From: Pseudomonadota bacterium
GTDB lineage: Bacteria > Pseudomonadota > Alphaproteobacteria > Acetobacterales > Acetobacteraceae
Assembly: GCA_021808185.1 (NCBI GenBank)
Contig: JAKBCB010000307.1
Location: 1 to 5,134 of the forward strand
Direction: 5' to 3'
DNA length: 5,134 bases
In this document: positions 4,251 to 5,134 of the stretch, piece by piece
Numbering within the stretch: the first letter of the stretch is position 1
How the letters are laid out: each line of letters opens with the position of its first letter
Translations under genes and position numbers: made by a program
Notes under the pieces: model-generated
What the model was told of the DNA's origin: nothing
Database searches by the model: none
The model's input: only the letters and a program-made list of their open reading frames with translations

Positions 4251-5134
4251 TCCAGCCGTCGCCGATCGCGGGGGGGGGCGGCGCGCCGCCCTCCCCCGCG
4301 CTGCTCCGCCTGAGCGGGCTGACCAAGCGGTTTCCGGGCGTGACCGCGCTGGCGGACGTCTCCTTCGACGTGCGCGGCGGCGAGGTGCTCGGCCTGCTGG
4401 GGGAGAACGGCGCGGGCAAATCCACGCTGCTGAAGATCGTCTCCGGCGCGCAGCACCCCGACGCCGGCGGCATCGAATGGGACGGCGCGCCGACCACGCT
4501 GGCCAACCCGCACCGCGCGCAGGGCCTGGGGATCGTCACGATCTACCAGGAGTTCAACCTCGTCCCGGATCTGTCGATCGCGGAAAACGTGTTCATCGGG
4601 CGCGAGCCGGTGCGCGGCGGGTTCATCGACTGGGCACGGCTGCGGCGCGATACCGCCGCCGTGATGCGCCGCATCGGCCTCGACCTCGACCCGATGCTGC
4701 CAGTGCGCGGCCTGTCGGTGGCCGAGCAGCAGATGGTGGAGATCGCCCGCGCGCTGTCCATGCAAAGCCGCCTGATCATCATGGACGAGCCGACCTCGGC
4801 GCTGTCGGAGACCGAGGTGTTACGGCTGTTGCGCATCATGGATGGGCTGCGCGCCGAGGGGCTCTCGGTGATCTTCGTCACGCACCGCCTGTCCGAGGCG
4901 ATGAGCATCTGCGACCGTGTCACCGTGCTGCGCGACGGACGGCTGGTGGGCACGCGCGCGGTCGCGGGCCTCGGGATGGACGAACTGATCCGCATGATGG
5001 TCGGCCGCTCCGCCGACCAGCTGTACCGCCGCCCGGCGACGCGGCACGCACCGGGGCCGGTGCGGCTGTCGGTGCGCAACGTCTCGACGCAAGGCGTCTC
5101 ACGCCACGGCACAGTGCTGCGCGGCATCGACCTC
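4247..5134 (+). CDS. Sugar ABC transporter ATP-binding protein, RbsA/MglA type (3' partial)
   Basis: The frame runs open off the right edge and encodes 296 residues here; family members have two ATPase domains in about 500 residues. Domain 1 is complete: 'LSGLTKRFPGVTAL' near the N-terminus, Walker A GENGAGKST at 52-60 (Lys58), Q-loop Gln101 in 'TIYQEFNL', signature LSVAEQQMVEIARAL at 156-170, Walker B 'LIIMDEPTSAL' with Asp180-Glu181, and switch His213 in 'VTHRL'. Domain 2 is just beginning ('VRLSVRNVST...VLRGIDL'). It powers sugar import at the inner membrane with the preceding binding protein and a permease expected downstream. The only upstream start in this frame is TTG 4247, overlapping the previous stop as TTGA, which suggests translational coupling. 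There is no clear Shine-Dalgarno. This start gives a Gly/Pro-rich extension of about 17 residues, encoded by a palindrome and a G9 run. A non-standard start after the palindrome is the alternative. Confidence 0.92.
   Translation, partial: MIQPSPIAGGGGAPPSPALLRLSGLTKRFPGVTALADVSFDVRGGEVLGLLGENGAGKSTLLKIVSGAQHPDAGGIEWDGAPTTLANPHRAQGLGIVTIYQEFNLVPDLSIAENVFIGREPVRGGFIDWARLRRDTAAVMRRIGLDLDPMLPVRGLSVAEQQMVEIARALSMQSRLIIMDEPTSALSETEVLRLLRIMDGLRAEGLSVIFVTHRLSEAMSICDRVTVLRDGRLVGTRAVAGLGMDELIRMMVGRSADQLYRRPATRHAPGPVRLSVRNVSTQGVSRHGTVLRGIDL
4267..4300. repeat. 34-bp near-perfect palindrome between binding-protein and ATPase genes
   Basis: Positions 4267-4283 pair with 4284-4300 in full, with one G-T wobble (4275 with 4292). 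The inner 16 bases (4276-4291) are exactly self-complementary. In RNA this forms a very stable, almost all-GC hairpin beginning 16 nt after the binding-protein stop. No T-tract follows, so it is unlikely to be a full terminator. Its position suits protection of the upstream mRNA from 3' exonucleases and damping of expression into the ATPase, as known for hairpins after binding-protein genes in other importer operons. It is translated as a Gly/Pro-rich segment if TTG 4247 is the start. Confidence 0.85.

Noticed and set aside
4267..4300. The palindrome as a complete rho-independent terminator
   Set aside because: No T-tract follows, and the downstream ATPase is part of the same importer, so full termination there is unlikely.
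4025..5127. Several minus-strand open frames opposite the ATPase gene
   Set aside because: The plus strand shows complete Walker A, signature, Walker B and switch motifs; the antisense translations show none.

Overview
The window is a GC-rich stretch of bacterial chromosome. Its codon third positions are mostly G or C, and gene packing is dense. The style of the proteins (a GTT1-like glutathione transferase, Gfo/Idh/MocA oxidoreductases, an SfnB-type flavoprotein and a sugar ABC importer) suggests an alphaproteobacterium, possibly an Acetobacteraceae/Rhodospirillales member. That placement is inference; no rRNA or marker gene is present.

Layout. (1) Positions 1-170 hold the C-terminal 55 codons of a plus-strand protein, probably a Gfo/Idh/MocA-type oxidoreductase. 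(2) Positions 215-850 encode a complete glutathione S-transferase homologue. (3) Positions 906-1886 encode a complete NAD(P)-dependent Gfo/Idh/MocA oxidoreductase. A GC-rich hairpin precedes it, and a good Shine-Dalgarno fixes the start. (4) Positions 1964-3142, minus strand, encode a complete SfnB-family (acyl-CoA dehydrogenase/DszC fold) flavoprotein, convergent with the oxidoreductase. (5) Positions 3143-3293 are a 151-bp divergent control region. It holds a sigma-54-like TGGCAC box and a perfect hairpin on the SfnB side, and an exact 15-bp tandem repeat abutting the ribosome binding site on the other side. (6) Positions 3294-4250 encode an exported RbsB-like sugar-binding protein. (7) Positions 4247-5134 encode the first ATPase domain and linker of an RbsA/MglA-type sugar importer ATPase, cut by the window edge. 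It probably starts at a TTG overlapping the preceding stop codon.

The last two genes form the start of a carbohydrate (CUT2-type) ABC import operon; a permease gene would be expected beyond the right edge. A nearly perfect 34-bp palindrome lies 16 nt after the binding-protein stop and inside the ATPase N-terminus. It is well placed to keep binding-protein expression above that of the ATPase. Glutathione transferase and the oxidoreductases may be co-transcribed, but they do not form a recognisable pathway.

I see no RNA gene, insertion sequence, CRISPR array or phage gene. All protein families here are known. The items most worth checking are regulatory: the palindrome with its G9 tract, the sigma-54-like box, and the leader tandem repeat. 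I do not see a clear undescribed system.
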